From NCBI RefSeq assembly GCF_030407495.1, contig NZ_JASDDG010000002.1:1-64000 (forward strand): a stretch of 64,000 nt of DNA, in the 5' to 3' direction. A program made the translations under genes and the position numbers. Under the pieces are notes generated by a model, which was given only the letters and a program-made list of their open reading frames with translations, was not told the DNA's origin and searched no databases. Positions within the stretch are counted from its first letter, which is position 1; the number at the start of each line of letters is the position of its first letter. This document shows, in pieces, positions 51,444 to 59,700 of this stretch. The stretch is from Arthrobacter sp. APC 3897. Lineage in GTDB: Bacteria; Actinomycetota; Actinomycetes; Actinomycetales; Micrococcaceae.

Positions 51444-51743
51444 ATGACAGTCACTCACGCTCCTTACCGCCGCGAGCCGTACATCCGCTTGCGCACGACG
51501 TCATCCGTCATAGACGGCAAGGCAGCCGCCTGGACCCGGGCCTCGGTGCTCCTGCACTGGGTTGACGGCCTCGGGCGCGCCCACAACCGCTGGGTGCCGG
51601 CCGAAAACGTCCTCCGCCTCGGCCGGGACGAGTCATCGTGGCAGGACCCCTATGACGACTGGGCCTTCTACTATCCTGCCGCTGCCGCTTCCGCGGGTTC
51701 TTCTCCGGAACGAGCCGTAGGTCTTCTGTCCACGGCTGCCTGA
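51444..51743 (+). CDS. hypothetical protein (99 aa)
   Basis: A 99-residue soluble protein (YIRLRTTSSVIDGKAAAWTRASVLLHWVDGLGRAHNRWVPAENVLRL) with a beta-rich, Trp-rich first part and an Ala/Ser C-terminus. A comparable 'small beta' composition is seen at the left window edge (2-208), but no clear homology. Function unknown. Confidence 0.6.
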   Translation: MTVTHAPYRREPYIRLRTTSSVIDGKAAAWTRASVLLHWVDGLGRAHNRWVPAENVLRLGRDESSWQDPYDDWAFYYPAAAASAGSSPERAVGLLSTAA

Positions 51744-51853
51744 CTTCCTTCCGTGCCCGTTCCCTTGACACCGGCCGGAGTCCGCATGCTTATGGAGGTA
51801 CGGGCGGTTCGGCCCACGGGAGCAACCACTGGAGCCGATGAGCGGAGCAGAGC

Positions 51854-52222
51854 ATGGAATTCAAGGGCATCATTGAAGCAGCCGGTGAGCTGGTGGACCT
51901 TGCCGGGGTAGCCGTCATCATTGTGGGCGCTGTCCTCGCAACGGTGTCCGTGGTTCGAACCCTTCTGCGGCGGACGGGCCGCCCCGTCTACGAGACATAC
52001 CGGCAGCAGTTGGGCCGGTCCATCCTGCTGGGGCTGGAGCTTCTGGTTGCAGCCGATATCATCCGGACCGTGGCGGTAACTCCCACTTTTGAATCGCTCG
52101 GGGTGTTGGCGCTCATCGTCCTGATACGGACTTTCCTCAGCTACACCCTGCAACTGGAAGTCACCGGGCGGCTGCCCTGGCAACAGGTTCGCCCGGCCGA
52201 AGCCGCACGCCCGCCAGGATAG
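51854..52222 (+). CDS. DUF1622 family membrane protein
   Basis: A 122-residue protein with three helices (VDLAGVAVIIVGAVLATVSVV; LGRSILLGLELLVAADIIRTVAV; ESLGVLALIVLIRTFLSYTLQLEV). The GLELLVAADIIRTV and RTFLSYTLQLE motifs identify DUF1622. Function unknown. Confidence 0.88.
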   Translation: MEFKGIIEAAGELVDLAGVAVIIVGAVLATVSVVRTLLRRTGRPVYETYRQQLGRSILLGLELLVAADIIRTVAVTPTFESLGVLALIVLIRTFLSYTLQLEVTGRLPWQQVRPAEAARPPG

Positions 52223-52233
52223 GCGACTGCCTA

Positions 52234-52719
52234 TCAGGCGCGGCGGTCATCCCGCACCGAGACCACGAGCAGAGCCACGGTCAGCCCCAGCGTCAGTATC
52301 CCTACGGGGTTGGCCAGTGCCGCTGAGAACCCTACCGCTTCCGTTCCGACCAGCGCCGACATTACTGAGCCGTCACGCCCGGGGCCTCCGCCGACGTCGG
52401 GCACCAGGAAGCCAAAGGCGCCACCTGCCAGCCACAGCCCGAGCAGAAGAAAGGACGTACGCAAGGGTGCTCCGAAGCGTGGCCGCCGGGCGGCGGCCAC
52501 GGTGATGCGTGCTGCCGACACCAGCATCAGAATGGCCAGCAGCGGCCCAACAGTTGCCGCAAAGATCACCACCAGGTTCCCTCCGACACCAAACAGCATC
52601 CGTCCTGCGGTGACCCACAAAGGAATCAGCAAAGCCATGGGCAGGCTTAACGCTGCTGCAACAGCAGAAAAAACGGTTGCGGGACGGACCGTGGACTGTG
52701 CCGGGGATGTCGTGCTCAT
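52234..52719 (-). CDS. membrane protein (161 aa), hypothetical
   Basis: A 161-residue protein with four helices (FSAVAAALSLPMALLIPLWV; NLVVIFAATVGPLLAILMLV; FLLLGLWLAGGAFGFLVPDVG; GILTLGLTVALLVVSV). No recognised family. It ends 12 bp from the convergent DUF1622 gene. The 223 bp after its start, up to 52942, hold no gene. Confidence 0.72.
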   Translation of the reverse strand: MSTTSPAQSTVRPATVFSAVAAALSLPMALLIPLWVTAGRMLFGVGGNLVVIFAATVGPLLAILMLVSAARITVAAARRPRFGAPLRTSFLLLGLWLAGGAFGFLVPDVGGGPGRDGSVMSALVGTEAVGFSAALANPVGILTLGLTVALLVVSVRDDRRA

Positions 52720-52942
52720 GGTTTAAGGCTAGGCGAGGTTCATGGCTCATCATGTCTCCAAGCAGGCACCAGGACGTACCGCGTCCGTACTACTTGGGGC
52801 GGGTACGGATCCCCCCGCATGTCATCACAGGGGATGAGGCTATTTGTCCTGACGAAACCCTATTCTGGAAGGGCGTCCACCCCCCAATAAACGGCGCGAC
52901 CCCGTTCATTGTTTGTTCTGACTCCGTTCATGATGAAAGAGC

Positions 52943-53236
52943 ATGGTTTTCGTTATGCCTATCGAATACCTGATGTGGGCTCCGCTGGTGGTGCTGTCAT
53001 TGGTTCTGTACCTCACTCTGGCTGTGGCAGCGCTCTTCAGCCTGGCCGGTTCCTCGTGGGTCTCCAGCTCTGCGCGGCGTGGGTGGACGCTTGCTGTTGT
53101 GCTGCTTCCGGTGGCGGGGTCGGTGCTGTGGCTGGCAGCTTCTCATCGTCAGACAGCGGCCTTCCCCACCGACGACGGCGATCAGCCCCCGACGTTCGAG
53201 GGGCCGGACGTTCTCTTCGAGATTCGCGATCCGTAA
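52943..53236 (+). CDS. PLDc_N-like small membrane protein
   Basis: A 97-residue protein with two helices: APLVVLSLVLYLTLAVAALF and the WTLAVVLLPVAGSVLWLA signature of the cardiolipin synthase/phospholipase-D N-terminal module (PLDc_N). There is no catalytic HKD part, so it is a stand-alone membrane module. ATG 52943 or 52955 could be the start. Confidence 0.65.
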   Translation: MVFVMPIEYLMWAPLVVLSLVLYLTLAVAALFSLAGSSWVSSSARRGWTLAVVLLPVAGSVLWLAASHRQTAAFPTDDGDQPPTFEGPDVLFEIRDP

Positions 53237-53252
53237 GGGCCGTCCAGCGAAG

Positions 53253-53277
53253 CAACGACGGCCCAGGCCCGTCGTTG
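53253..53277. terminator. bidirectional terminator between convergent genes
   Basis: A perfect 9-bp stem (CAACGACGG at 53253-53261, CCGTCGTTG at 53269-53277) with a 7-nt loop lies between the stop of the PLDc_N-like gene (53236) and the HNH gene (53317). Confidence 0.65.
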
Positions 53278-53316
53278 GAACGAGCTTCAATTCGGAACGA
53301 GCTGTCGGGACGAGTG

Positions 53317-54885
53317 TTAAAAGGGTGGTGGGTGATCGCCGTCGTCAGGGAGCTCGTCGGCAGGGATCCAGCCCGACATCGGGATTGGTGCGCACTTCGC
53401 GGCGTCTTTATCCGGTTCCCGGCATGGTCCGGCATTTGATCCGGTGGTCGTTCCGGCGGCGGCCAGGGTGAGGTGCGGATCGGTCCGGTAGGTCCGCCCG
53501 CCGGGCGACGTCCACTCAATGATCCCCGGGACTCGCTGCCGGGCTTTCCAGAAACCCCGGGACTTGAACATGTGATGCCGCCGGCACAGATGTTCCAAAT
53601 TGTCGTGGTCCGTGGCCCCGCCGTGGGACCACGGTGTGGTGTGGTCAATCTCGGAGATCACGGCATTGGTCCGGCATCCCGGGAACCGGCACGTCCCGTC
53701 CCGGGCCCGGAGCCAGCGCTGCAGCCCGGGAGGAACTTTCCGCCGCCGTCCGACCCGCAGAACCTCGTCCGTGTCCGGGTGCCGTTCCACCGGTGTCCAG
53801 CGGGCTGCCTCCCGGGCCAGCCGGCGGGCGGCTTCCGGACCGATCGGCCCGTACCCGTGCAGCTCCGCAGGCTGCTCATCAGCCCCGAACAGAGTTTCAG
53901 CGGTGATCAGCACCAGAATCTCAGCCCGCGCCCGCGTACGGTCTTTAGCGGCGCGGTTGCCCGTGCTGGGGCTGTCGTGGGTGTCCCGGTCGTCGCGGCA
54001 TCCCTTCCGGTCACTTCTGTCGAAGCCGCCGCTGTCGGTCACGTCGTCCCCAGGGTCACCCTCGAGCAGGTCAGCCAAAATATCCGCCCGTAACTGGTCC
54101 ACACCCCGCGGGTCCCCGGATGCCTGCTCACCCCGCGCCGCAGTACTCAACTGCGTGTAAATCAACTGCGCCCGGGCTGCCGGCAACAACGCCGACAACC
54201 ACGACATCCCGTCCTCATCCGGCACCAAACACACCCGCCGCGCCTCGAACGCACTCTTATGCCGGACCGGAATGGTCTCCGGATACCGGCCCTCCCGCAT
54301 CCTGCGGGCCTTCACCCGGAACTGCGGACACGTCTGACCCTCGGCAGCCAGCTCCAGCAGACCCGCCTCAAACCCCGCAAGCTCAGGGCCGGGCACGTAC
54401 TGGGACTGATCCAGCACCGCTTGGACATGCCCGTAACTCAGGGTGCCTTGTTCCAGGCGCGTCAGGGTGGCGGTATGCGTGGTGCAGAGCCGTCCGGCGT
54501 CACTCATCAGCATCTTCGCGGTGTTCGTGGGCAGGTGCAGGATGGCTGCGGCTTCCTCCGCTGCCAGACTGAAGGTCAGGGCCGGATCCTCCCGGCCCAC
54601 TTCCTGAAGCAGATCGTCGCGGAAGAGGGTTTCCATCCGGTGCAGGACTTTAGCCTGCTGGGCCTGAGCCCACCGGGTCAGGGAATCCAACCGGGACAAC
54701 ACCGCCCCGGCCTCATCCTGGGTTAGGAACTGAACACCCTGCACCGCCAGCGAACCCGTGAACCCGTCACGCCCCGGGGCAACATCAGCAGCGGCTTCAA
54801 AGACCGACCGGCTGGCCCCAGCATGCGGCCCGGCACCGGTTAAATCGCCAGTGCCGCTGCTTCGGAAAGATCCGTCCTGATCCAT
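53317..54885 (-). CDS. HNH endonuclease with DUF222 domain (13E12-type)
   Basis: A 522-residue protein. DUF222 covers about 30-400 (ALSRLDSLTRWAQAQQAKVLHRM; GTLSYGHVQAVLDQSQYV). The HNH nuclease lies near residue 420-450 with ARDGTCRFPGC, then ISEIDHTTPWSHGGATDHDNLEHLCRRHH. Such genes occur in many copies in Micrococcaceae and act as nicking or homing-like endonucleases of unclear role. The start ATG 54885 lies downstream of a tandem repeat array. Confidence 0.9.
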   Translation of the reverse strand: MDQDGSFRSSGTGDLTGAGPHAGASRSVFEAAADVAPGRDGFTGSLAVQGVQFLTQDEAGAVLSRLDSLTRWAQAQQAKVLHRMETLFRDDLLQEVGREDPALTFSLAAEEAAAILHLPTNTAKMLMSDAGRLCTTHTATLTRLEQGTLSYGHVQAVLDQSQYVPGPELAGFEAGLLELAAEGQTCPQFRVKARRMREGRYPETIPVRHKSAFEARRVCLVPDEDGMSWLSALLPAARAQLIYTQLSTAARGEQASGDPRGVDQLRADILADLLEGDPGDDVTDSGGFDRSDRKGCRDDRDTHDSPSTGNRAAKDRTRARAEILVLITAETLFGADEQPAELHGYGPIGPEAARRLAREAARWTPVERHPDTDEVLRVGRRRKVPPGLQRWLRARDGTCRFPGCRTNAVISEIDHTTPWSHGGATDHDNLEHLCRRHHMFKSRGFWKARQRVPGIIEWTSPGGRTYRTDPHLTLAAAGTTTGSNAGPCREPDKDAAKCAPIPMSGWIPADELPDDGDHPPPF

Positions 54886-54918
54886 GTCCTCAGGCTTTCA
54901 CCCGGCACCGACACTTCC

Positions 54919-54980
54919 GTCCCGAAAACGGCTCTCGACGTCCCAAAACGGGCACTTTCGACACCCTCAAAATACTCGAC
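54919..54980. repeat. tandem imperfect repeats upstream of the DUF222-HNH gene
   Basis: Unit 1 (54919-54939, 21 nt, starts GTCCCGAAAACGG and ends CTCGAC) is directly followed by unit 2 (54940-54962, 23 nt, GTCCCAAAACGG to TTTCGAC). A degenerate third unit, ACCCTCAAAATACTCGAC, follows to 54980. Beyond it TTTCTGGA occurs twice, near 54983 and 55003. They lie 34-95 bp upstream of the endonuclease start. Confidence 0.65.
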
Positions 54981-55147
54981 TTTTTCTGGAACTACTTGTC
55001 GGTTTCTGGACTTACTCAACGGGATGACCTCCGCCAGCTCCCCTGACCACATACTCAAAGGCTCCGCAGATCTGCCTGCATACCCCAAGATCCAGCCCCG
55101 GCGCGGCATGAACCATCCCCATTGTTCGACAACCCCGTCACATAATC

Positions 55148-55161
55148 TTCGGTGCACCGAA
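55148..55161 (+). promoter_or_regulatory. palindromic operator candidate before mntH
   Basis: TTCGGTGCACCGAA is a perfect 14-bp palindrome 21 bp before the Nramp start (ATG 55183). It follows a CATAAT -10-like box (55141-55146). Palindromes at this place are typical of Mn/Fe-responsive repression (DtxR/MntR family); the regulator is not in the window. Confidence 0.6.
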
Positions 55162-55182
55162 CTTTCATGCTACGTTGCTGTC

Positions 55183-56487
55183 ATGAGCCGTAAGACCGCA
55201 CTCCTGAGGCCTGCCAAACCGGCAACAGGCAAGACTTCCCCCGTGCCCGCTTCATCGCCCACGAAGCCCGGCAGACCCAAACGCATGATCTGGATGCTGG
55301 GACCCGCACTGGTTGCAGGCGTTGCCTACTTGGACCCCGGAAACGTGGCCAGCAACATGACCGCGGGGGCCAGGTTCGGGTACCTGCTTGTATGGGTTGT
55401 GGTTGCCGCCAACATTATGGCGTGGCTCATCCAGTACCTTTCCGCGAAACTTGGACTGGTTACCGGCAAGTCGCTGCCCGAGCTGCTGGGAGAACGTCTG
55501 GGCCGCAAAACCGGACGCCGGCTCTACTGGCTGCAGGCCGAACTCGTAGCAATGGCCACCGACGTTGCAGAGGTCATCGGCGGCGCCGTTGCCTTATGGC
55601 TGCTGTTCGACCTGCCGCTGCTTCTGGGCGGGGTCATCACGGGTGTCATCTCCATGGCCGTTCTGGCCCTTCAGGGCAGCGGACGCCACCGCACTTTTGA
55701 ATACGTGATCGTATCCATGATGGCGATTATCGCCGTCGGTTTCACAGCTGGCATCGTCATCTCCCCGCCCGACGCCGGCGGCGTCGCAGACGGCCTCATC
55801 CCCCGCTTCGAGGGAAGTGAATCCGTGCTGCTCGCAGCATCCATTCTTGGCGCCACTGTCATGCCGCACGCCATTTACGCGCATTCCGCACTGACCCGGG
55901 ACCGATTCCCTGACCGCACCGCCTTCCTGACAACTCCCCGGCTGATCCGCGCCACCCGCTGGGATGTCACCATTGCACTGGCCGTAGCGGGAACCGTGAA
56001 CCTGGCGATCCTGCTCCTGGCAGCCAGCTCCCTCCAGGGCGTCGCCGGAACCGACACCTTGGAAGGTGCTCACGCTGCAATCGCCGCATCCCTTGGCGGC
56101 GCCGTCGCCACCCTCTTTGCCGTTGGCCTGCTGGCCTCGGGACTGGCATCCACCTCAGTGGGCGCCTACGCCGGCGCCGAAATCATGCAGGGACTGCTGA
56201 AGGTCCGCATGCCAATGCTGCTGCGACGCCTGATCACGCTCATTCCCGCATTGCTGATCCTGGCGGCCGGGGTGGACCCCACATGGGCACTGATCCTCAG
56301 CCAGGTCATCCTGTCCTTCGGCATTCCGTTTGCCCTGATTCCGCTGGTTTGGCTGACCTCGCGCCGGACCCTGATGGGCGTCCACACTAACCGTTGGTGG
56401 ACCACCGCGCTGGGGGTCGCAGTGGCCATCCTGCTGGTGGGCCTGAACATCACGCTGCTCGTCCTGACGTTCACCGGCGCTGCGTAG
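55183..56487 (+). CDS. mntH: Nramp-family divalent metal ion (Mn2+) transporter
   Basis: A 434-residue proton-coupled metal importer with eleven helices. The metal-site motif AYLDPGNVASNM is in helix 1 near residue 46, and MPHAIYAHSAL is in helix 6 near residue 227. I start at MSRKTALLRPAK (ATG 55183), although the frame opens at 55024 through the operator region. It is likely regulated by metal through the palindrome at 55148-55161. Confidence 0.93.
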   Translation: MSRKTALLRPAKPATGKTSPVPASSPTKPGRPKRMIWMLGPALVAGVAYLDPGNVASNMTAGARFGYLLVWVVVAANIMAWLIQYLSAKLGLVTGKSLPELLGERLGRKTGRRLYWLQAELVAMATDVAEVIGGAVALWLLFDLPLLLGGVITGVISMAVLALQGSGRHRTFEYVIVSMMAIIAVGFTAGIVISPPDAGGVADGLIPRFEGSESVLLAASILGATVMPHAIYAHSALTRDRFPDRTAFLTTPRLIRATRWDVTIALAVAGTVNLAILLLAASSLQGVAGTDTLEGAHAAIAASLGGAVATLFAVGLLASGLASTSVGAYAGAEIMQGLLKVRMPMLLRRLITLIPALLILAAGVDPTWALILSQVILSFGIPFALIPLVWLTSRRTLMGVHTNRWWTTALGVAVAILLVGLNITLLVLTFTGAA

Positions 56488-56490
56488 CGC

Positions 56491-56520
56491 CGGGGAGGGT
56501 GCGGGAGGGTGCGGGAGGGT
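56491..56520. repeat. 10-bp triplicate at mntH 3' end
   Basis: Three tandem copies of a 10-mer, sSGGGAGGGT (CGGGGAGGGT once, GCGGGAGGGT twice), just after the mntH stop. A purine-rich tract such as this could form a G-rich structure or be a slippage site; nothing more can be said. Confidence 0.6.
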
Positions 56521-56591
56521 TCACCGCCACAGCACGACGACGACGGCGGCAGGGTTCGCAACACTCAACCTCTGCTGAGCCGTTCACCCGT

Positions 56592-57569
56592 CTAGTCGTT
56601 CACCGTCCCCTCCACCAGCGCGGTGGCAATGCTGTCAGCATCCTGCACCGCAGCCAGATACCGTTCCGCGTCCAGTGCTGCGGCGCACCCGGTGCCGGCA
56701 GCAGTGATGGCCTGGCGGTAGCGGTGATCCACGGCATCACCGCACGCGAAAACGCCGTCGGCGGAGGTCGCCGCAGTGGGGGCAGCCACCGTAATGTACC
56801 CCTCCGGATCCAGATCCACCTGTCCGTGCAGCAGCTCGGTGCGCGGCACATGGCCGATGGCGACAAACAGTCCGGCAGCCGCCAGTTCCCGCCGCTCACC
56901 CGTGACCGTGTCGGTGAGGGTTACCCCCGTAACTTTGTCCTCGCCGTGCACCGCAGTCACTTCACTGTTCCACTCAAACCGGATCTTTTCGTGGCTTTTG
57001 GCCCGCGTGGCCATGATGCGTGAGGCGCGCAGCTCGCCGCGCCGCACAATGACCGTGACAGACCGTCCGAACCGGCTCAGGAACAGAGCTTCCTCCATGG
57101 CCGAGTCCCCGCCCCCAACCACCAGGATGTCCTGGTTCCGGAAGAAGAAGCCGTCACAGGTGGCACACCAGGAAATGCCGCGGCCGTTGAGCCGTTTCTC
57201 CTCCGGCAGACCCAGTTCCTTATATGCGGATCCGGTGGCCAAAATGACGCTGCTGGCCTTGTACTTGTCTCCGCTGCCTGTCTCCACCCGCTTCACGTGC
57301 CCGCCCAAATCCACCGACACGACGTCGTCGTACTGCACCACGGCGCCGAACTTCTCGGCCTGCCGGCGCAGGCTGTCCATCAGGTCCGGCCCCTGGATTC
57401 CGTCCGGAAACCCGGGAAAGTTCTCCACTTCCGTGGTGTTCATCAGGGCCCCGCCGGCGGTCACCGACCCGGCCAGGACCCGCGGTTTCAGACCTGCACG
57501 GCCGGCGTAAATGGCGGCCGTATATCCGGACGGACCGGAGCCGATAATGATGACCTGATCGGTATTCAT
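56592..57569 (-). CDS. trxB: thioredoxin reductase
   Basis: A 325-residue FAD/NADPH flavoprotein. GSGPSGYTAAIYAGRAG is the FAD motif near residue 12, WCATCDGFFF the redox-active CxxC near 134, VVGGGDSAMEEALFLSR the NADPH motif near 153, and ACGDAVDHRYRQAITAAGTGCAAALDAE the C-terminal FAD motif. The start ATG 57569 follows AAGGAG. No thioredoxin gene is adjacent. Confidence 0.94.
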   Translation of the reverse strand: MNTDQVIIIGSGPSGYTAAIYAGRAGLKPRVLAGSVTAGGALMNTTEVENFPGFPDGIQGPDLMDSLRRQAEKFGAVVQYDDVVSVDLGGHVKRVETGSGDKYKASSVILATGSAYKELGLPEEKRLNGRGISWCATCDGFFFRNQDILVVGGGDSAMEEALFLSRFGRSVTVIVRRGELRASRIMATRAKSHEKIRFEWNSEVTAVHGEDKVTGVTLTDTVTGERRELAAAGLFVAIGHVPRTELLHGQVDLDPEGYITVAAPTAATSADGVFACGDAVDHRYRQAITAAGTGCAAALDAERYLAAVQDADSIATALVEGTVND

Positions 57570-57683
57570 AAAGTGCTCCTTGGCAGGCGGAAAGCTCGGA
57601 AACCGGAAGCGTTCTGAATCCCAGTGTGACCGCCCCGGCCCCGGCCGGGAAGAAGTCCGTGCCGGCACCCTCATAATGGAGCG

Positions 57684-58232
57684 ATGCCTACTCCCGCACG
57701 TCAACGCCCTGCCGTCCATCTGGTGCAGCTGCCCCTGCCCGCCATCGATGCGTTGGCCCGCGGCGACCTGGAAACAGCCAACCGGCACTCACCCGTGGCC
57801 CTGACGCGGCACTTTTCCGTCGACCGGCTGGCGGTATGGAAAATTCGCAGCCTTCAGTTGGCCGCAGCACCCGACGACGCCGGCTGGGTCACCGGGGCGC
57901 TGATCGACGGTGCATCGGGACAGGCCGTGGGGTGCGCCGGTTTCCACGGACCACCGGATGCGGTTGGGATGGTGGAACTCGGATATTCGGTGGATCCGGT
58001 GTTCCGCCGGAGCGGCTATGCACGGGCGGCACTGGAGTTGCTGCTGGCCCGGGCCGCCGGTGAACCGGACGTCCGCACCGTGCGGGCCACGATCAGTCCG
58101 GATAATGAAGCTTCCCGGCACCTGGTGCTGCAGTACGGGTTCGAAGAAAACGGGTCCCAATGGGATGAGGAAGACGGACCGGAGATCATTTTCGAAGTGG
58201 CCGCAGGCAACCAGTCCGCACAGCATCAGTAG
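57684..58232 (+). CDS. GNAT family N-acetyltransferase
   Basis: A 182-residue acetyltransferase with an acetyl-CoA site in YSVDPVFRRSGYARAALELLL and the following AGEPDVRTVRATISPDNEASRHLVLQYGFEENG (RimI-like B-motif). Acceptor unknown. A related GNAT pseudogene starts 9 bp further on. Confidence 0.87.
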   Translation: MPTPARQRPAVHLVQLPLPAIDALARGDLETANRHSPVALTRHFSVDRLAVWKIRSLQLAAAPDDAGWVTGALIDGASGQAVGCAGFHGPPDAVGMVELGYSVDPVFRRSGYARAALELLLARAAGEPDVRTVRATISPDNEASRHLVLQYGFEENGSQWDEEDGPEIIFEVAAGNQSAQHQ

Positions 58233-58241
58233 GCTGGCCTG

Positions 58242-58932
58242 ATGCTTTCCGAAAATCTCTTCGCCCATCAGGCCACTGACCACAGCACGGCTGCGCCTGG
58301 AACCGCTGGGACCTGAGCATTTCGACGGCGCCTGGGCGGCTCTCCAGGATCCGGAAGCACGCCGGCTGACCGGAACCCACGCCGAGTTCACTCCGGAACT
58401 GATTGAGGCCTGGCTGGCAGGGCTCGCCGCGCAGCATGACCGCGCAGACTGGACCGTCATCCGCCGTGCAGACGAACTGCACCCGGAGGAACGGTATTTG
58501 GGCGAAGTGGTGTTGAACGATTTCGATGCCCACAACGAGTCGGTGGGATTCCGGATTGCTTTGTCCCCGGCAGACGTGCGGGGCAGGGGTACGGCACCGA
58601 GGCCACCGCCGCCGTCGTCGGGCATGCGTTTGATGACCTGGGACTTCACCGGGTCGCGCTCGTTCAATCCGCGCGCCCGGCGGGCCTATGAAAAAGCCGG
58701 GTTCACGGTGGAGGGACGCCGGCGCGCCGCCCTGCTGTGGGACGGCGCCAGGGTGGATGTGGTCAGCATGGGCATCCTCGCAGGCGATCCGCGGCCGGCC
58801 GCGCCGGGCCCACTGCCGGAATCAGGCGATACGGCGCCGGATCTGGACGGCAGCCAGCAGGGTGAACACCACCGTCATGGCAGCCAGGATGAACACCACG
58901 TAGGTATTGGTGACGGCCCAGTCCCCCACTGA
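58242..58932 (+). pseudogene. GNAT N-acetyltransferase pseudogene, three indels
   Basis: Homology runs in three frames. From ATG 58242 (MLSENLFAHQ) the frame is lost after one extra G near 58271. RLRLEPLGPEHFDGAWAAL, VVLNDF and RIALSPADV then continue in a second frame. A missing G near 58580 moves the acetyl-CoA motif (GQGYGTEATAAVVGHAFDDLGLHRVAL) into a third frame. An apparent 11-nt loss near 58655 restores the second frame (NPRARRAYEKAGFTVEGRRRAALL) and it reads on to 58932, over the 3' end of the convergent ABC permease. Confidence 0.8.
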
Positions 58933-59700
58933 CGCAGTGATGCCGAAGATCTCCTCGAGTTCGGTGGCGGCAGCCGGCTGGTCCGCTGCCAGGACCTGCA
59001 GCGAGTCCGCCGTCATCTCCTGGCGGATCGGCAGCGCAGCCTGCATGAACGGCAGGGCGCTGACGACGGTGCGCACGCCTTCGGGCAGCGCCCCCACCGG
59101 AATATAGGCGCCGGCCAGGAACCCCAGAATGGTGCCCACAATGGTGGAGAGGGCTGAGTACGCTCCCGCAGTTCGCACAAACGAGACCGCAAAGGAGCTC
59201 AGCGCTGCAAACGCCAGGCAGCTGAGGGCCAGGAAGCCGTAAACGGTGGCGATCTGCCCGGCGCTAAAACTGATCCCGTCCACCAGGTACAGATAGGCCA
59301 GACTGATGATCAGCACCACCGTGGTCATAATCAGCGCCACAACACCGGCGGAGGACAGATAACCCAGGATCAGTTGTTCGCGGCGGATCGGCGAAACCAT
59401 AAAATCCCGGAAACGGCCCGACGACGAATCCTCCACAAACACGTTCAGGGCGCCGAGACCGGTGGTAATGGAGGTAATGCCGACAATGCCGGCGAACATC
59501 CAGGTGTCCACGAAACCCTTGACGTCATCCCGCGTTGCTCCCGGGAAGGACTGCTGAAGATCATCAATCTGGGTGCTCCCGAGAAACAGCGTGTAGAGCA
59601 GGAACAGGATCAGCGCCGAAAGCAGCGAGAAAAACACGCCCATCCGGTCACGGAAGAACAATCGCAGGTTGCGCAGCATCAGGTTGCCGACAATGTTCAT
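58822..59700 (-). CDS. ABC-2 type transporter permease
   Basis: A 292-residue permease with six helices, including MGVFFSLLSALILFLLYTLF and VVALIMTTVVLIISLAYLYL, and the segment FLAGAYIPVGALPEGVRTVVSALPF of drug-exporter ABC-2 proteins. Its gene overlaps the ATPase by 4 bp (ATGA). It is probably an efflux pump half. Confidence 0.9.
   Translation of the reverse strand: MNIVGNLMLRNLRLFFRDRMGVFFSLLSALILFLLYTLFLGSTQIDDLQQSFPGATRDDVKGFVDTWMFAGIVGITSITTGLGALNVFVEDSSSGRFRDFMVSPIRREQLILGYLSSAGVVALIMTTVVLIISLAYLYLVDGISFSAGQIATVYGFLALSCLAFAALSSFAVSFVRTAGAYSALSTIVGTILGFLAGAYIPVGALPEGVRTVVSALPFMQAALPIRQEMTADSLQVLAADQPAAATELEEIFGITASVGDWAVTNTYVVFILAAMTVVFTLLAAVQIRRRIA

Noticed and set aside
54840-55157. 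105-residue minus-strand ORF upstream of the HNH gene
   Set aside because: Covers the repeat block and the promoter region of mntH, overlaps the HNH start and has no motif.
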